Below are positions 5,263 through 12,282 of a DNA stretch of 12,282 bases, in pieces; position 1 is the stretch's first letter; the number at the start of each line of letters is the position of its first letter. Made by a program: the position numbers and the translations under genes. The stretch comes from Methylomonas sp. (GTDB lineage: Bacteria; Pseudomonadota; Gammaproteobacteria; Methylococcales; Methylomonadaceae). The notes beneath the pieces are model-generated. The model ran no database searches. It was not told where the DNA came from and saw only the letters and a list, made by a program, of their open reading frames with translations. The DNA lies in NCBI GenBank assembly GCA_026990815.1, contig JALXCS010000318.1, forward strand, positions 1 to 12,282. The letters run 5' to 3'.

Positions 5263-6846
5263 ATGAACAAAATTCTTATTTCCGACAAGCTGGCAGAAGC
5301 AGGTATTAATTACCTTAATGAGCAAGATAATATTCAAGTCCACATTGAAACTGGACTCAATGAGGATCAACTTAGTGAGATTATCGGCGATTACGATGCG
5401 CTTTTAATCAGAAGTGGCAGTAAAGTAACCAAAAAGGTTTTAGAATCTGCACAAAAACTCAAGGTCGTTGGCCGTGCTGGGATTGGAGTTGACAATGTTG
5501 ATGTTCCTGCTGCTACGGAGCAAGGTGTGATTGTGATGAATACCCCGGATGCCAATGCCACAACAACAGCGGAATTAGCTGTTGCCCACATGTTATCGCT
5601 GAGTAGGCATTTGCCGATTGCCGATCGTTCAATCCGGGCCGGAAAATGGGAGCGTTCTAAACTGATGGGCTCTGAACTGGCGCATAAAACCCTGGCGATT
5701 CTGGGTTTTGGAACGATTGGACGGATTGTTGCAAAAAGAGGATTGGGTTTGAACATGCGAGTCATTGCCTATGATCCATTTGTTACCACAGAAATTTTTG
5801 AAGAGGTTGGTGCTCAACCTGTAGAGCTTGAGGAACTGGTTGAGCAGGCTGATTATTTGACTTTACATTGCCCGTTAATCGAGAAAACCCGTGGTATTAT
5901 CGGTCGTGAGCAATTGGCGAACATGAAAAAAACCACCATGATTATCAATTGTGCCCGAGGCGGGCTGATTGATGAGGCTGCCCTCCATGATGCTCTTAAA
6001 AATCAGGAGATAGCGGGCGCTGCTTTGGATGTATATGAAAATGAACCACCTGAAAACTCACCATTACTGGAGTTGGATAATATCGTTTTCACACCACATC
6101 TAGGCGCTTCAACCAAAGAAGCCCAAGTCGCAGTCAGTGTTGAAATTGCTAGACAGGTTGTTACCTTTTTAAAAACCGGTGAGGCAGTCAATGCATTGAA
6201 TTTACCTCGCCAGTCTGCTGAAGATTTGAAAAAATCCCAGCCTTTTCTTAAGCTGGCGAAAATTTTAGGCAAAATGCTTGCTGGATTGGCAACTCATCCT
6301 TTAGAGCGAATCGAAATTGCCGCTTTTGGCCGGGCCGCTGAAGTCGATGTACATCCGCTTTCAGTTGAAACTTTGGTTGGTGTGCTGGATGGACAATTAT
6401 CTGTTTCTGTCAATCAGGTTAATGCCTTGAATCTGGCCAAAAGACAAGGGATGTCAATTACTGAATCACGAACTGAGGAATCTCAAGATTATATTTCCTT
6501 GCTTAGGGTGACAGGCCATTTTGATGGCGAATCAATTTCCCTTGCCGGTACCTTGCTAGGTGGTTGCCACCCACGACTCGTCTATATTGATGATTTTGAA
6601 ATCGAAGTTGTTCCCGAAGGCGCATTGTTGGTCACGCGCCATGATGATAAACCAGGTGTTATCGCTGCATTAGGAACAATTCTTGGCGACGCCGGGGTTA
6701 ATATCTCAAGAATGCAGGTTGGGACAGATGAAAAAGGTGAGCAAGCGATGGCGGTTATAAGCGTTTCAAATCCTTTGGAAGAAGAAGTGATCGAAAAATT
6801 ATGTGCTGTATCTGCCATTCATAGTGTCAATCAGATTGTTTTATGA
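5263..6846 (+). CDS. serA: D-3-phosphoglycerate dehydrogenase, long form
   Basis: SerA oxidises 3-phosphoglycerate to 3-phosphohydroxypyruvate with NAD, the first committed step of serine synthesis, in the cytoplasm. The protein has 527 residues, the long form with an extra domain, unlike the roughly 410-residue E. coli enzyme. Residues 1-100 and 285-310 form the substrate domain. Residues 101-284 form the NAD-binding domain, with GFGTIG at 148-153. The catalytic set is visible as R232 (NCARGG), E261 (ENEPP) and H279 (TPHLGAST). Residues about 315-450 are the intervening allosteric domain, and about 455-527 an ACT domain (LLVTRHDDKPGVIAALGTIL), a usual site for serine feedback. The ATG at 5263 has only a weak CGAG site. 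The stop overlaps the serB start by 4 nt, so the two are translated together. Confidence 0.95.
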   Translation: MNKILISDKLAEAGINYLNEQDNIQVHIETGLNEDQLSEIIGDYDALLIRSGSKVTKKVLESAQKLKVVGRAGIGVDNVDVPAATEQGVIVMNTPDANATTTAELAVAHMLSLSRHLPIADRSIRAGKWERSKLMGSELAHKTLAILGFGTIGRIVAKRGLGLNMRVIAYDPFVTTEIFEEVGAQPVELEELVEQADYLTLHCPLIEKTRGIIGREQLANMKKTTMIINCARGGLIDEAALHDALKNQEIAGAALDVYENEPPENSPLLELDNIVFTPHLGASTKEAQVAVSVEIARQVVTFLKTGEAVNALNLPRQSAEDLKKSQPFLKLAKILGKMLAGLATHPLERIEIAAFGRAAEVDVHPLSVETLVGVLDGQLSVSVNQVNALNLAKRQGMSITESRTEESQDYISLLRVTGHFDGESISLAGTLLGGCHPRLVYIDDFEIEVVPEGALLVTRHDDKPGVIAALGTILGDAGVNISRMQVGTDEKGEQAMAVISVSNPLEEEVIEKLCAVSAIHSVNQIVL

Positions 6847-7484
6847 TTTTTGACATTATTTGTTTTGATTGTGATAGTACATTAAGCAAGATTGAAGGAA
6901 TTGATGAGTTAGCCAAGCGTGTCGGTTTTGGTGAGCAAATGACAGAGCTGACCAATGCTGCGATGAATGGCGAAGTGGCCTTGGAAGAGGTTTACGAACG
7001 CCGTTTGTCGCTGATAAAACCCGATAAAAAAGCTATCGACTGGCTGGCGGACTTATATATAGAAACCATGGTTGATGGAGTTGATGAGGTGTTTGAAACA
7101 CTTCTCGATCAGCAACGGCAACTGCATATTGTCAGTGGCGGGATTCGGCAAGCTATTTTACCATTGGCAAACAGACTTGGTTTATCTGATAATCTTGTGC
7201 ATGCTGTAGATGTTATATTTGATCATCATGGTAATTATCAAGGCTTCAACACTCATTCACCTTTGGCAAAAACAGGTGGCAAGGCAGAGATTTGTAAAAA
7301 GCTTAAAAATGACGCATCAAAACTGGCAATGATTGGAGATGGGCAGACTGATTTGGAAAGTAAACAAGCCGGAGCTTTTTTTGTCGGCTTTGGCGGAGTA
7401 GCTGAGCGTGAAACGGTTCGTCAAAATGCGGATTGTTATGTGAATGATAAATCATTGACAGCTATACTAAAATTTATTTGTTAA
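6843..7484 (+). CDS. serB: Phosphoserine phosphatase
   Basis: The 213-residue protein is a HAD-superfamily phosphatase. Motif I is FDCDSTL, with D9 as nucleophile and D11 as acid/base; motif II is HIVSGG; a Lys-rich stretch near 145-155 supplies motif III; motif IV is MIGDGQTDLE with the Mg-binding aspartates. The cap region after IEGIDELAKRVG matches SerB-type enzymes. SerB removes phosphate from phosphoserine, the last step of serine synthesis, which fits its ATGA overlap with serA. It lacks the N-terminal ACT extension of E. coli SerB (322 aa) and is a core-only form. serC, the middle enzyme, is not in the window. No terminator is seen after the stop, so readthrough into yebC is possible. 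Confidence 0.9.
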   Translation: MIFDIICFDCDSTLSKIEGIDELAKRVGFGEQMTELTNAAMNGEVALEEVYERRLSLIKPDKKAIDWLADLYIETMVDGVDEVFETLLDQQRQLHIVSGGIRQAILPLANRLGLSDNLVHAVDVIFDHHGNYQGFNTHSPLAKTGGKAEICKKLKNDASKLAMIGDGQTDLESKQAGAFFVGFGGVAERETVRQNADCYVNDKSLTAILKFIC

Positions 7485-7506
7485 GGTAGCGGAAATTCGT
7501 AATGGT

Positions 7507-7512
7507 TATACT
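7507..7512 (+). promoter_or_regulatory. Possible -10 box upstream of yebC
   Basis: TATACT lies in the 69-bp gap between serB and yebC and could drive the yebC-ruv-tol run. The only nearby -35-like hexamer, TTGTTA at 7479-7484, is 22 bp away, which is too far for a standard promoter. A good TTGACA at 7455-7460, inside the end of serB, has no well-placed -10. Treat as tentative. Confidence 0.25.
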
Positions 7513-7553
7513 GGGATGTTAAAATTCCGGCGTTTATAAACAAGAGAGGAACA

Positions 7554-8312
7554 ATGGCTGGACATAGTAAATGGGCAAATATTAAACACCGAAAAGGTGC
7601 ACAAGATGCCAAGCGTGGAAAGATTTTTACTAAACTGATTCGTGAAATCAGTGTAGCTGCAAAATCAGGTGGTGGACCTGATCCAGCAAATAATCCCAGT
7701 TTGCGTACTGCAATTGATAAGGCACTAAGCGCAAATATGAAGCGCGATACTATCGACAATACCATCAAAAAAGCCAGTGGCACGATGGAGGGAGCAAACT
7801 ATGAAGAAGTCGTCTATGAAGGTTATGGGCCTGGTGGGACAGCAGTCATGGTAAATTGCTTGACTGACAATCGTAATAGGACTGTTGCTGAGATCAGGCA
7901 TGCTTTCAACAAAGCCGGAGGGAATTTGGGAACTGATGGCTCAGTTGCATATTTGTTCACAAAAGTTGGAATCATCAGTTTTTCTGGAGAGATAGATGAA
8001 GATGTGTTAATGGAAGCCGCTCTGGAAGCTGGAGCAGATGATATTGTCACTCATGATGATGGCACTATTGATGTGACAACGACCCCAGAGGATTATTTAA
8101 CAGTGAAAGAAGCCCTTATTGCTGCCGGTTTTGAACCTATTCATGCTGAAATTACCATGAAGGCAAGTACTTCAGCTGAGTTGGACAAACAGGATGCTGA
8201 AAAATTGTTACGCTTGCAGGATCGGTTGGAAGATCTGGATGATGTTCAGGATGTTTTTTCAAATGCTCAGATTAGTGATGAGACCATGGAAGAGCTCTCG
8301 GAAGGTCAATAG
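7554..8312 (+). CDS. yebC: YebC/PmpR family protein (TACO1 type)
   Basis: The 252-residue protein begins with the family signature MAGHSKWANIKHRKGAQDAK and carries YEGYGPGGTAVMV and NRTVAEIRHAFNKAGG in the middle, as expected of the three-domain YebC fold. The length is normal. GAGAGGA at 7544-7550 stands just before the ATG. Family members have been described both as DNA-binding regulators (PmpR in Pseudomonas) and as ribosome-associated factors that help translation through proline stretches, like mitochondrial TACO1; the sequence does not decide between these. The C-terminus is acidic. It heads the run leading to ruvC, a very common neighbourhood, and lies 20 bp before it. Confidence 0.95.
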   Translation: MAGHSKWANIKHRKGAQDAKRGKIFTKLIREISVAAKSGGGPDPANNPSLRTAIDKALSANMKRDTIDNTIKKASGTMEGANYEEVVYEGYGPGGTAVMVNCLTDNRNRTVAEIRHAFNKAGGNLGTDGSVAYLFTKVGIISFSGEIDEDVLMEAALEAGADDIVTHDDGTIDVTTTPEDYLTVKEALIAAGFEPIHAEITMKASTSAELDKQDAEKLLRLQDRLEDLDDVQDVFSNAQISDETMEELSEGQ

Positions 8313-8332
8313 ATATTAATAACATTCAAACA

Positions 8333-8833
8333 GTGACCCGGATTTTGGGAATTGATCCAGGTTCCAGGATTACTGGTTATGCGGTAATAGATGATACCGG
8401 ACAAGGTTTGAAATATATTGGCAGCGGTTGTATTCGTATTGAGGCTGATTATTTTCCAGATCGACTAAAAAAAATATTCGATGGCGTTAGTGCAGTTGTT
8501 GCCGAGTTTCAACCGTCACAAATGGCCATTGAACAAGTATTTATGCATCGAAATGCAGATTCGGCACTGAAACTAGGCCAGGCCAGAGGAGCGGCAATCT
8601 GTGCTGGACAAAATCAAGGTTTGGCTGTTTTTGAGTACGCTGCACGTCAGGTTAAACAAGCATTGGTAGGTAAGGGTAATGCGGAAAAACAGCAAGTTCA
8701 GCACATGGTAAAAATTTTGTTAGGACTGCAAGGTAATTTGCAAATTGATGCAAGTGATGCTTTGGGTATTTGTTTATGTCATGCCCACCATCAGCAAACC
8801 GAAAAAAAGCTTCGACAACGAGAAACCGGGTGA
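8333..8833 (+). CDS. ruvC: Holliday junction resolvase RuvC
   Basis: RuvC is the dimeric endonuclease that cuts Holliday junctions symmetrically after RuvAB branch migration. The 166-residue protein starts at a GTG (8333); no in-frame ATG fits, and MTRILGIDPGSRITGYAVI matches the family start. The acidic catalytic residues are visible as D8 (GIDPG), the Glu in MAIEQVF, and the DASDALG pair near the C-terminus. The C-terminus is slightly shorter than the 173 residues of E. coli RuvC and ends in a Lys/Arg-rich tail. The Shine-Dalgarno site is poor. The stop TGA overlaps the GTG start of ruvA. Confidence 0.95.
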   Translation: MTRILGIDPGSRITGYAVIDDTGQGLKYIGSGCIRIEADYFPDRLKKIFDGVSAVVAEFQPSQMAIEQVFMHRNADSALKLGQARGAAICAGQNQGLAVFEYAARQVKQALVGKGNAEKQQVQHMVKILLGLQGNLQIDASDALGICLCHAHHQQTEKKLRQRETG

Positions 8834-9429
8834 TAGGTTTTTTAAACGGTAAATTAATCAGCAAAAATCCACCTACTCTGGTTTTGGATATTCATGGTGT
8901 GGGCTATGAAATCGAAGCCCCAATGACAACTTTCTATAACCTGCCTACTATTGGCGAACAGGTGAAATTGCATACCCACCTGGTGGTTCGGGAAGATGCA
9001 CATATTTTATTCGGGTTTTCGACAGAATCAGATCGACTATTATTCAGAACACTGATCAAGGTTAATGGTGTTGGGCCAAAATTGGCACTAACCATATTAT
9101 CTGGGCTTAGTGCTTCAGATTTTCACAGGTGTATTGCAGAAAATGATGTTCAGGCATTGGTGAGATTACCCGGAATTGGAAAAAAAACTGCCGAACGGCT
9201 CATTATTGAAATGCGCGACCGTTTACCTGATTTTAGCCTGACCGATTCAGAAAGTGAAGAACCTCGAACACCTTCAAACAATCCCAATAATTCCAAACAA
9301 GAAGCAATGAGTGCCTTGATCGCTTTGGGTTACAAACCGGTAGATGCGAGTAAAATGGTGCAAAATATTTCTTCGGATAAAAGCTGCGAAGATATTATTC
9401 GGCTTGCATTACAAGGGGCAAATCAATGA
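8830..9429 (+). CDS. ruvA: Holliday junction branch-migration protein RuvA
   Basis: RuvA binds four-way junctions as a tetramer and loads the RuvB motor. The frame is open further upstream to 8770, but the family start (M/V-I-G-x-L-x-G) matches VIGFLNGKLI, which begins at the GTG at 8830, giving 199 residues against 203 in E. coli. That GTG overlaps the ruvC stop (GTGA). Domain I is the OB fold with the acidic pin REDAHILFGF. Domain II has two helix-hairpin-helix motifs (GVGPKLALTILSG and LPGIGKKTAERL). A Ser/Asn/Pro-rich linker follows, then the RuvB-binding domain III (EAMSALIALGYKPVDASKMV). It overlaps ruvB by 4 nt. Confidence 0.95.
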   Translation: MIGFLNGKLISKNPPTLVLDIHGVGYEIEAPMTTFYNLPTIGEQVKLHTHLVVREDAHILFGFSTESDRLLFRTLIKVNGVGPKLALTILSGLSASDFHRCIAENDVQALVRLPGIGKKTAERLIIEMRDRLPDFSLTDSESEEPRTPSNNPNNSKQEAMSALIALGYKPVDASKMVQNISSDKSCEDIIRLALQGANQ

Positions 9430-10460
9430 TCGAGGTAGATCGTCTGATTTCTGCCCAAGGAAATGGCGAGGAAGAACGTCAGGATAGGGCCATACGACCT
9501 CGGCAACTCAAGGACTATGTTGGACAACAGGAACTGCGGATGCAAATGGAGATATTTATCCAGGCTACCCGCGCCAGAAAAGAAGCCCTGGATCATGTTT
9601 TAATTTTTGGACCGCCAGGACTAGGCAAAACCACACTCGCCAATATTATTGCTACCGAATTAAATGTCAATATTCGTCAGACTTCCGGTCCAGTTTTAGA
9701 TAAAGCAGGTGATTTAGCTGCTTTACTGACCAATCTTGAAGCGCACGATGTTTTATTTATTGATGAAATTCATCGCTTAAGTCCAGTCGTTGAAGAAGTA
9801 TTATACCCGGCAATGGAAGATTACCAGATCGACATCATGATTGGGGAAGGTCCGGCTGCCAGGTCGATTAAACTGGATTTACCACCATTTACTTTGGTTG
9901 GTGCGACCACCCGTGCTGGTTTATTGACCTCACCTTTGCGCGACCGATTTGGTATTGTCCAACGATTGGAATTTTATTCTGTTTCTGAATTAGCCAGTAT
10001 TGTTGAACGTTCTGCCAATGCTTTGAAAATCACTGTCGATACCGATGGTGCACAGGAAATAGCAAAGCGTTCACGCGGTACACCCCGAATTGCCAACCGT
10101 CTGTTGCGGAGGGTAAGAGACTTTTCAGAAGTGAAATCAAATGGCGAAATTAATGCGGAAGTTGCCAATCAAGCATTGGAAATGCTGAAAGTGGATAAAA
10201 ATGGTTTTGATGCTCAGGACAGAAAGTTATTGAAAACCATGATTGATAATTTTGATGGCGGCCCAGTTGGTTTGGATAGCATTGCTGCTGCTATTAGTGA
10301 AGAACGTGGTACTATTGAAGATGTTTTGGAACCATATTTAATTCAGCAAGGGTTTATTATGCGGACCCCCCGGGGGCGAGTAGTTACCCAAAATGCTTAT
10401 CTCCATTTTGGTTTGCAAATACCTAAAGCTCCGGGTATAACGCAAGATATTTTTGATTGA
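9426..10460 (+). CDS. ruvB: Holliday junction branch-migration ATPase RuvB
   Basis: RuvB is the hexameric AAA+ motor that, with RuvA, moves Holliday junctions. The 344-residue protein has Walker A GPPGLGKT (62-69), Walker B LFIDEIH (DEIH at 113-116), a sensor segment LVGATTRAG (157-165) and the arginine-finger region TSPLRDRFG. The C-terminal winged-helix domain is complete (GGPVGLDSIAAAISEERGTIEDVLEPYL, in shorter terms residues about 275-300, then the usual IMRTPRGRV). Length and motifs are normal. Translation is coupled to ruvA by an ATGA overlap, and ybgC follows after 30 bp. Confidence 0.97.
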   Translation: MIEVDRLISAQGNGEEERQDRAIRPRQLKDYVGQQELRMQMEIFIQATRARKEALDHVLIFGPPGLGKTTLANIIATELNVNIRQTSGPVLDKAGDLAALLTNLEAHDVLFIDEIHRLSPVVEEVLYPAMEDYQIDIMIGEGPAARSIKLDLPPFTLVGATTRAGLLTSPLRDRFGIVQRLEFYSVSELASIVERSANALKITVDTDGAQEIAKRSRGTPRIANRLLRRVRDFSEVKSNGEINAEVANQALEMLKVDKNGFDAQDRKLLKTMIDNFDGGPVGLDSIAAAISEERGTIEDVLEPYLIQQGFIMRTPRGRVVTQNAYLHFGLQIPKAPGITQDIFD

Positions 10461-10490
10461 ACGAGCATTGGCCTGATTTTCAGATTATTT

Positions 10491-10898
10491 ATGAAACAAC
10501 AGTTTAGCTGGCCGGTTCGGGTTTACTATGAAGATACTGATGCTGGCGGGGTAGTGTTTTATGCTAATTATTTAAAGTTTTATGAAAGAGCCAGAACCGA
10601 AATGTTAAGGGCGATGGGCTATGAACAGGACGAGTTAATTAATCGGGATAAGGTTATTTTTGTGGTTCGTTCAGTCAAAATAGACTATTTGAAACCAGCA
10701 AGATTTAATGAAATACTTCAGATTACTGCCTTGATTAAATCAGTTGGCCCGGCCAGCGTTATTTTTGCCCAGCAGATAATTCGTGATGAAATAGTGTTGA
10801 ATCGGGCAGAAATTAAAATAGCTTGTCTCGATGTTGAGACCATGCGGCCCAAAACAATCCCGGAAAAATTATTGGAACAATTTAAATATGAATGCTGA
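10491..10898 (+). CDS. ybgC: Acyl-CoA thioesterase YbgC, Tol-Pal associated
   Basis: The 135-residue protein is a hot-dog fold thioesterase of the 4HBT family. It has the YbgC signature YYEDTDAGGVVFYANYLKF followed by ERARTEMLR; D17 matches the catalytic Asp18 of E. coli YbgC. The residue after Phe23 is Tyr where E. coli has His25, a common variant in this family. YbgC hydrolyses acyl-CoA thioesters in the cytoplasm and is nearly always encoded ahead of tolQ, though its part in Tol-Pal function is not settled. The start has no strong ribosome-binding site. Its last 11 nt overlap the start of tolQ, which implies coupled translation. Confidence 0.93.
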   Translation: MKQQFSWPVRVYYEDTDAGGVVFYANYLKFYERARTEMLRAMGYEQDELINRDKVIFVVRSVKIDYLKPARFNEILQITALIKSVGPASVIFAQQIIRDEIVLNRAEIKIACLDVETMRPKTIPEKLLEQFKYEC

Positions 10899-11565
10899 CT
10901 TATCCATTTTGCATCTAGTTACCCAGGCCAGCTTTGCTGTTCAGTTGGTGATGTTACTTTTACTATTGGCATCAGTAATGTCCTGGACTTATATTTTCGC
11001 TAAATACAAAGAATTCAAACAAGCCATATCTGTAACAGATGATTTTGAAGAGGAATTCTGGTCAGGTAAAGATTTGTCCCATTTATATAAAAAACTCACT
11101 GACGGAGAATTGGAACCGGAAGGAATCGAGAAAATATTTATAGCCGGATATAAAGAGTTTTCCAGAATGCACAGCAAAAATGATATTGACCCAGCGGTAC
11201 AGGTTGAAAGCGCCCAACGAGCTATGCGTATTGAATTGGCAAGAGAGCTGGAGAGGTTGGATGAAAGATTGCCATTTTTAGCAACAGTCGGTTCAACAAG
11301 CCCTTATGTGGGTTTGTTTGGCACAGTTTGGGGGATTATGAATTCATTTCGGATGCTGGGAAATGTCAAGCAAGCAACCATGGCTATGGTTGCCCCAGGA
11401 ATTGCAGAAGCATTAATTGCAACCGCGATGGGTTTGTTTGCGGCCATTCCGGCTGTTATTGCCTACAACCGGTTTGCTACACGACTGGACAGGTTGGACG
11501 GCAGGTATGAATTATTTGTTGATGAATTTGTGGTGTTTTTACAACGTCAGGCACATAAAGGATGA
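10888..11565 (+). CDS. tolQ: Tol-Pal system proton channel subunit TolQ
   Basis: TolQ is the inner-membrane stator protein that, with TolR, uses the proton gradient to energise TolA. I start it at the ATG at 10888 (MNADLSILHLVTQASF), which gives 225 residues with the usual TolQ N-terminus; the frame continues upstream inside ybgC without any TolQ-like sequence. Three membrane segments are visible, about 14-36, 130-152 and 170-193. The channel signature TVGSTSPYVGLFGTVWGIM is present, with T146, and T179 in the third segment, matching the E. coli T145 and T178 that line the proton path. It shares an ATGA overlap with tolR. Confidence 0.95.
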   Translation: MNADLSILHLVTQASFAVQLVMLLLLLASVMSWTYIFAKYKEFKQAISVTDDFEEEFWSGKDLSHLYKKLTDGELEPEGIEKIFIAGYKEFSRMHSKNDIDPAVQVESAQRAMRIELARELERLDERLPFLATVGSTSPYVGLFGTVWGIMNSFRMLGNVKQATMAMVAPGIAEALIATAMGLFAAIPAVIAYNRFATRLDRLDGRYELFVDEFVVFLQRQAHKG

Positions 11566-11990
11566 GCCGAAGAACAGCCCGAAGAAAACCAATGGCGGAA
11601 ATCAATGTTGTCCCTTATATTGATGTGACACTGGTATTGCTGATTATTTTTATGATCACAGCGCCGTTGATTCAATCTGGTGTCGATGTTGATTTGCCCC
11701 AAGCGCAGGCAAAAGAAATTGAACAAACTGATCTTCCGCCGGTCATTATTTCTATTGACAGACAAGGACGATATTATATTGATTTAGGTGGGCGGGAGGC
11801 TGAGCAGGCGGAAGCAAGAGAATTATTGATTTTGGTGGCAGCAGTATTGAAAAACAAACCGGAAACCCAGGTTTATATTCGCGGTGACAAAGACGTTGAA
11901 TATGGCAAGGTCGTTACGGTAATGGCGGCTTTAAAAAATGCAGGTATTCCCAAGGTAGGGTTAATGACAGAAGCATTTGATCCGCAGTAA
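11562..11990 (+). CDS. tolR: Tol-Pal system protein TolR
   Basis: TolR is a single-pass inner-membrane protein of the ExbD/TolR family. The 142-residue protein has a basic N-terminus (SRRTARRK), then MAEINVVPYIDVTLVLLIIF with the single membrane helix at about 17-37. D21 corresponds to the essential D23 of E. coli TolR, which carries protons. The periplasmic part (about 60-142) has the typical VYIRGDKDVEYGKVVTVM and ends in VGLMTEA. Length matches E. coli. Only 4 nt separate it from tolA, so the set is translated as a unit. Confidence 0.95.
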   Translation: MSRRTARRKPMAEINVVPYIDVTLVLLIIFMITAPLIQSGVDVDLPQAQAKEIEQTDLPPVIISIDRQGRYYIDLGGREAEQAEARELLILVAAVLKNKPETQVYIRGDKDVEYGKVVTVMAALKNAGIPKVGLMTEAFDPQ

Positions 11991-11994
11991 ATTT

Positions 11995-12282
11995 ATGTTT
12001 GACTATCAAAAGTTTGCTTTTCCTTTTACACTTTCCAGTGTTTTGCATATTTTGCTGATTGTAGCATTTGCCTTCAGTTTTTCCTCAACCAAGCCTACTC
12101 AAAAATATCCAGAAAAATTACCTGAAATTATTCAGGCTTCCATTCTTGATGAGACAAGGGTATTGGAACAGGCAGCGCATCTTAAACAACAGGAACAACA
12201 GCAAAAAATTCAGCAGCAAAAACAAAAACAACAATTATTGGCAGAACAAGAAAAGCAGAAACAACGTTTAAAAGCATTAAAG
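11995..12282 (+). CDS. tolA: Tol-Pal protein TolA, N-terminal part, cut by the window edge
   Basis: The ATG at 11995 opens a frame that runs to the end of the window, giving 96 codons without a stop. Residues about 8-31 form the membrane anchor and carry the SxxxH signature of TolA (S14 and H18 in SSVLHILL), which contacts TolQ and TolR. From about residue 50 the sequence becomes a charged helix very rich in Gln and Lys (LKQQEQQQKIQQQKQKQQLL), the start of the long periplasmic coiled coil (domain II). The C-terminal domain that binds TolB and Pal is outside the window. Gln-rich composition differs from the Ala/Lys/Glu-rich rod of E. coli TolA. Position directly after tolR confirms the assignment. 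Confidence 0.92.
   Translation, partial: MFDYQKFAFPFTLSSVLHILLIVAFAFSFSSTKPTQKYPEKLPEIIQASILDETRVLEQAAHLKQQEQQQKIQQQKQKQQLLAEQEKQKQRLKALK

Noticed and set aside
5391..5765. A 124-codon open frame antisense to serA
   Set aside because: It lies within strongly conserved serA sequence and its translation has no recognisable motif; it is a by-product of serA codon use.
8770..8829. N-terminal extension of RuvA from an upstream ATG
   Set aside because: It lies within the ruvC coding sequence and does not resemble RuvA; the conserved start is the GTG at 8830.
10831..10887. N-terminal extension of TolQ from an upstream ATG
   Set aside because: It is the ybgC sequence read in another frame; TolQ similarity begins at the ATG at 10888.
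12068..12271. A 67-codon open frame overlapping tolA
   Set aside because: It is out of frame with tolA, composed of low-complexity Lys/Asn/Gln residues that arise from reading the TolA rod codons in another frame, and matches no family.

Overview
The window looks like chromosomal DNA from a low-GC gammaproteobacterium. The clearest sign is the block on the right. There yebC, ruvC, ruvA, ruvB, ybgC, tolQ, tolR and tolA lie head to tail with overlapping or nearly abutting ends, the order I recall from Pseudomonas-type genomes (E. coli splits this set into separate units). Protein sequences such as TolQ, TolR, YbgC and RuvB are typical gammaproteobacterial versions. The genus cannot be fixed from the sequence. 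I see no phage, transposon, CRISPR or tRNA gene.

Layout. Positions 1-449 hold little coding potential: at most the last 24 codons of a gene entering from the left edge, then an AT-rich spacer with a strong inverted-repeat structure (about 244-388). From 450 to 2761 on the + strand come three envelope-type genes: a membrane-anchored BON/OmpA protein, a membrane-anchored helix-hairpin-helix (DUF4332-like) protein, and a YidB-family protein with its own upstream promoter-like region and a strong terminator (2791-2814). On the - strand, 5042 back to 2821, lie a ClC-family chloride transporter, a TlpA/ResA-like thiol-disulfide protein and hemJ (protoporphyrinogen oxidase), packed as one operon. 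A 220-bp divergent intergenic region separates clc from the + strand serA-serB pair (5263-7484), which share an ATGA overlap. After a 69-bp gap begins the yebC-ruvCAB-ybgC-tolQRA run, which leaves the window inside tolA.

How the genes work together. SerA and SerB are the first and last enzymes of serine synthesis; serC is not here. YebC is a translation or regulatory factor, RuvC/A/B resolve Holliday junctions, and YbgC-TolQ-TolR-TolA begin the proton-driven Tol-Pal machine that holds the outer membrane during division; tolB and pal would be expected just past the right edge. The least ordinary parts are the ClC protein, which lacks the gating glutamate of the GREGP motif while keeping the internal proton glutamate, the BON-OmpA/DUF4332/YidB cluster of unclear role, and the structured element upstream of it.
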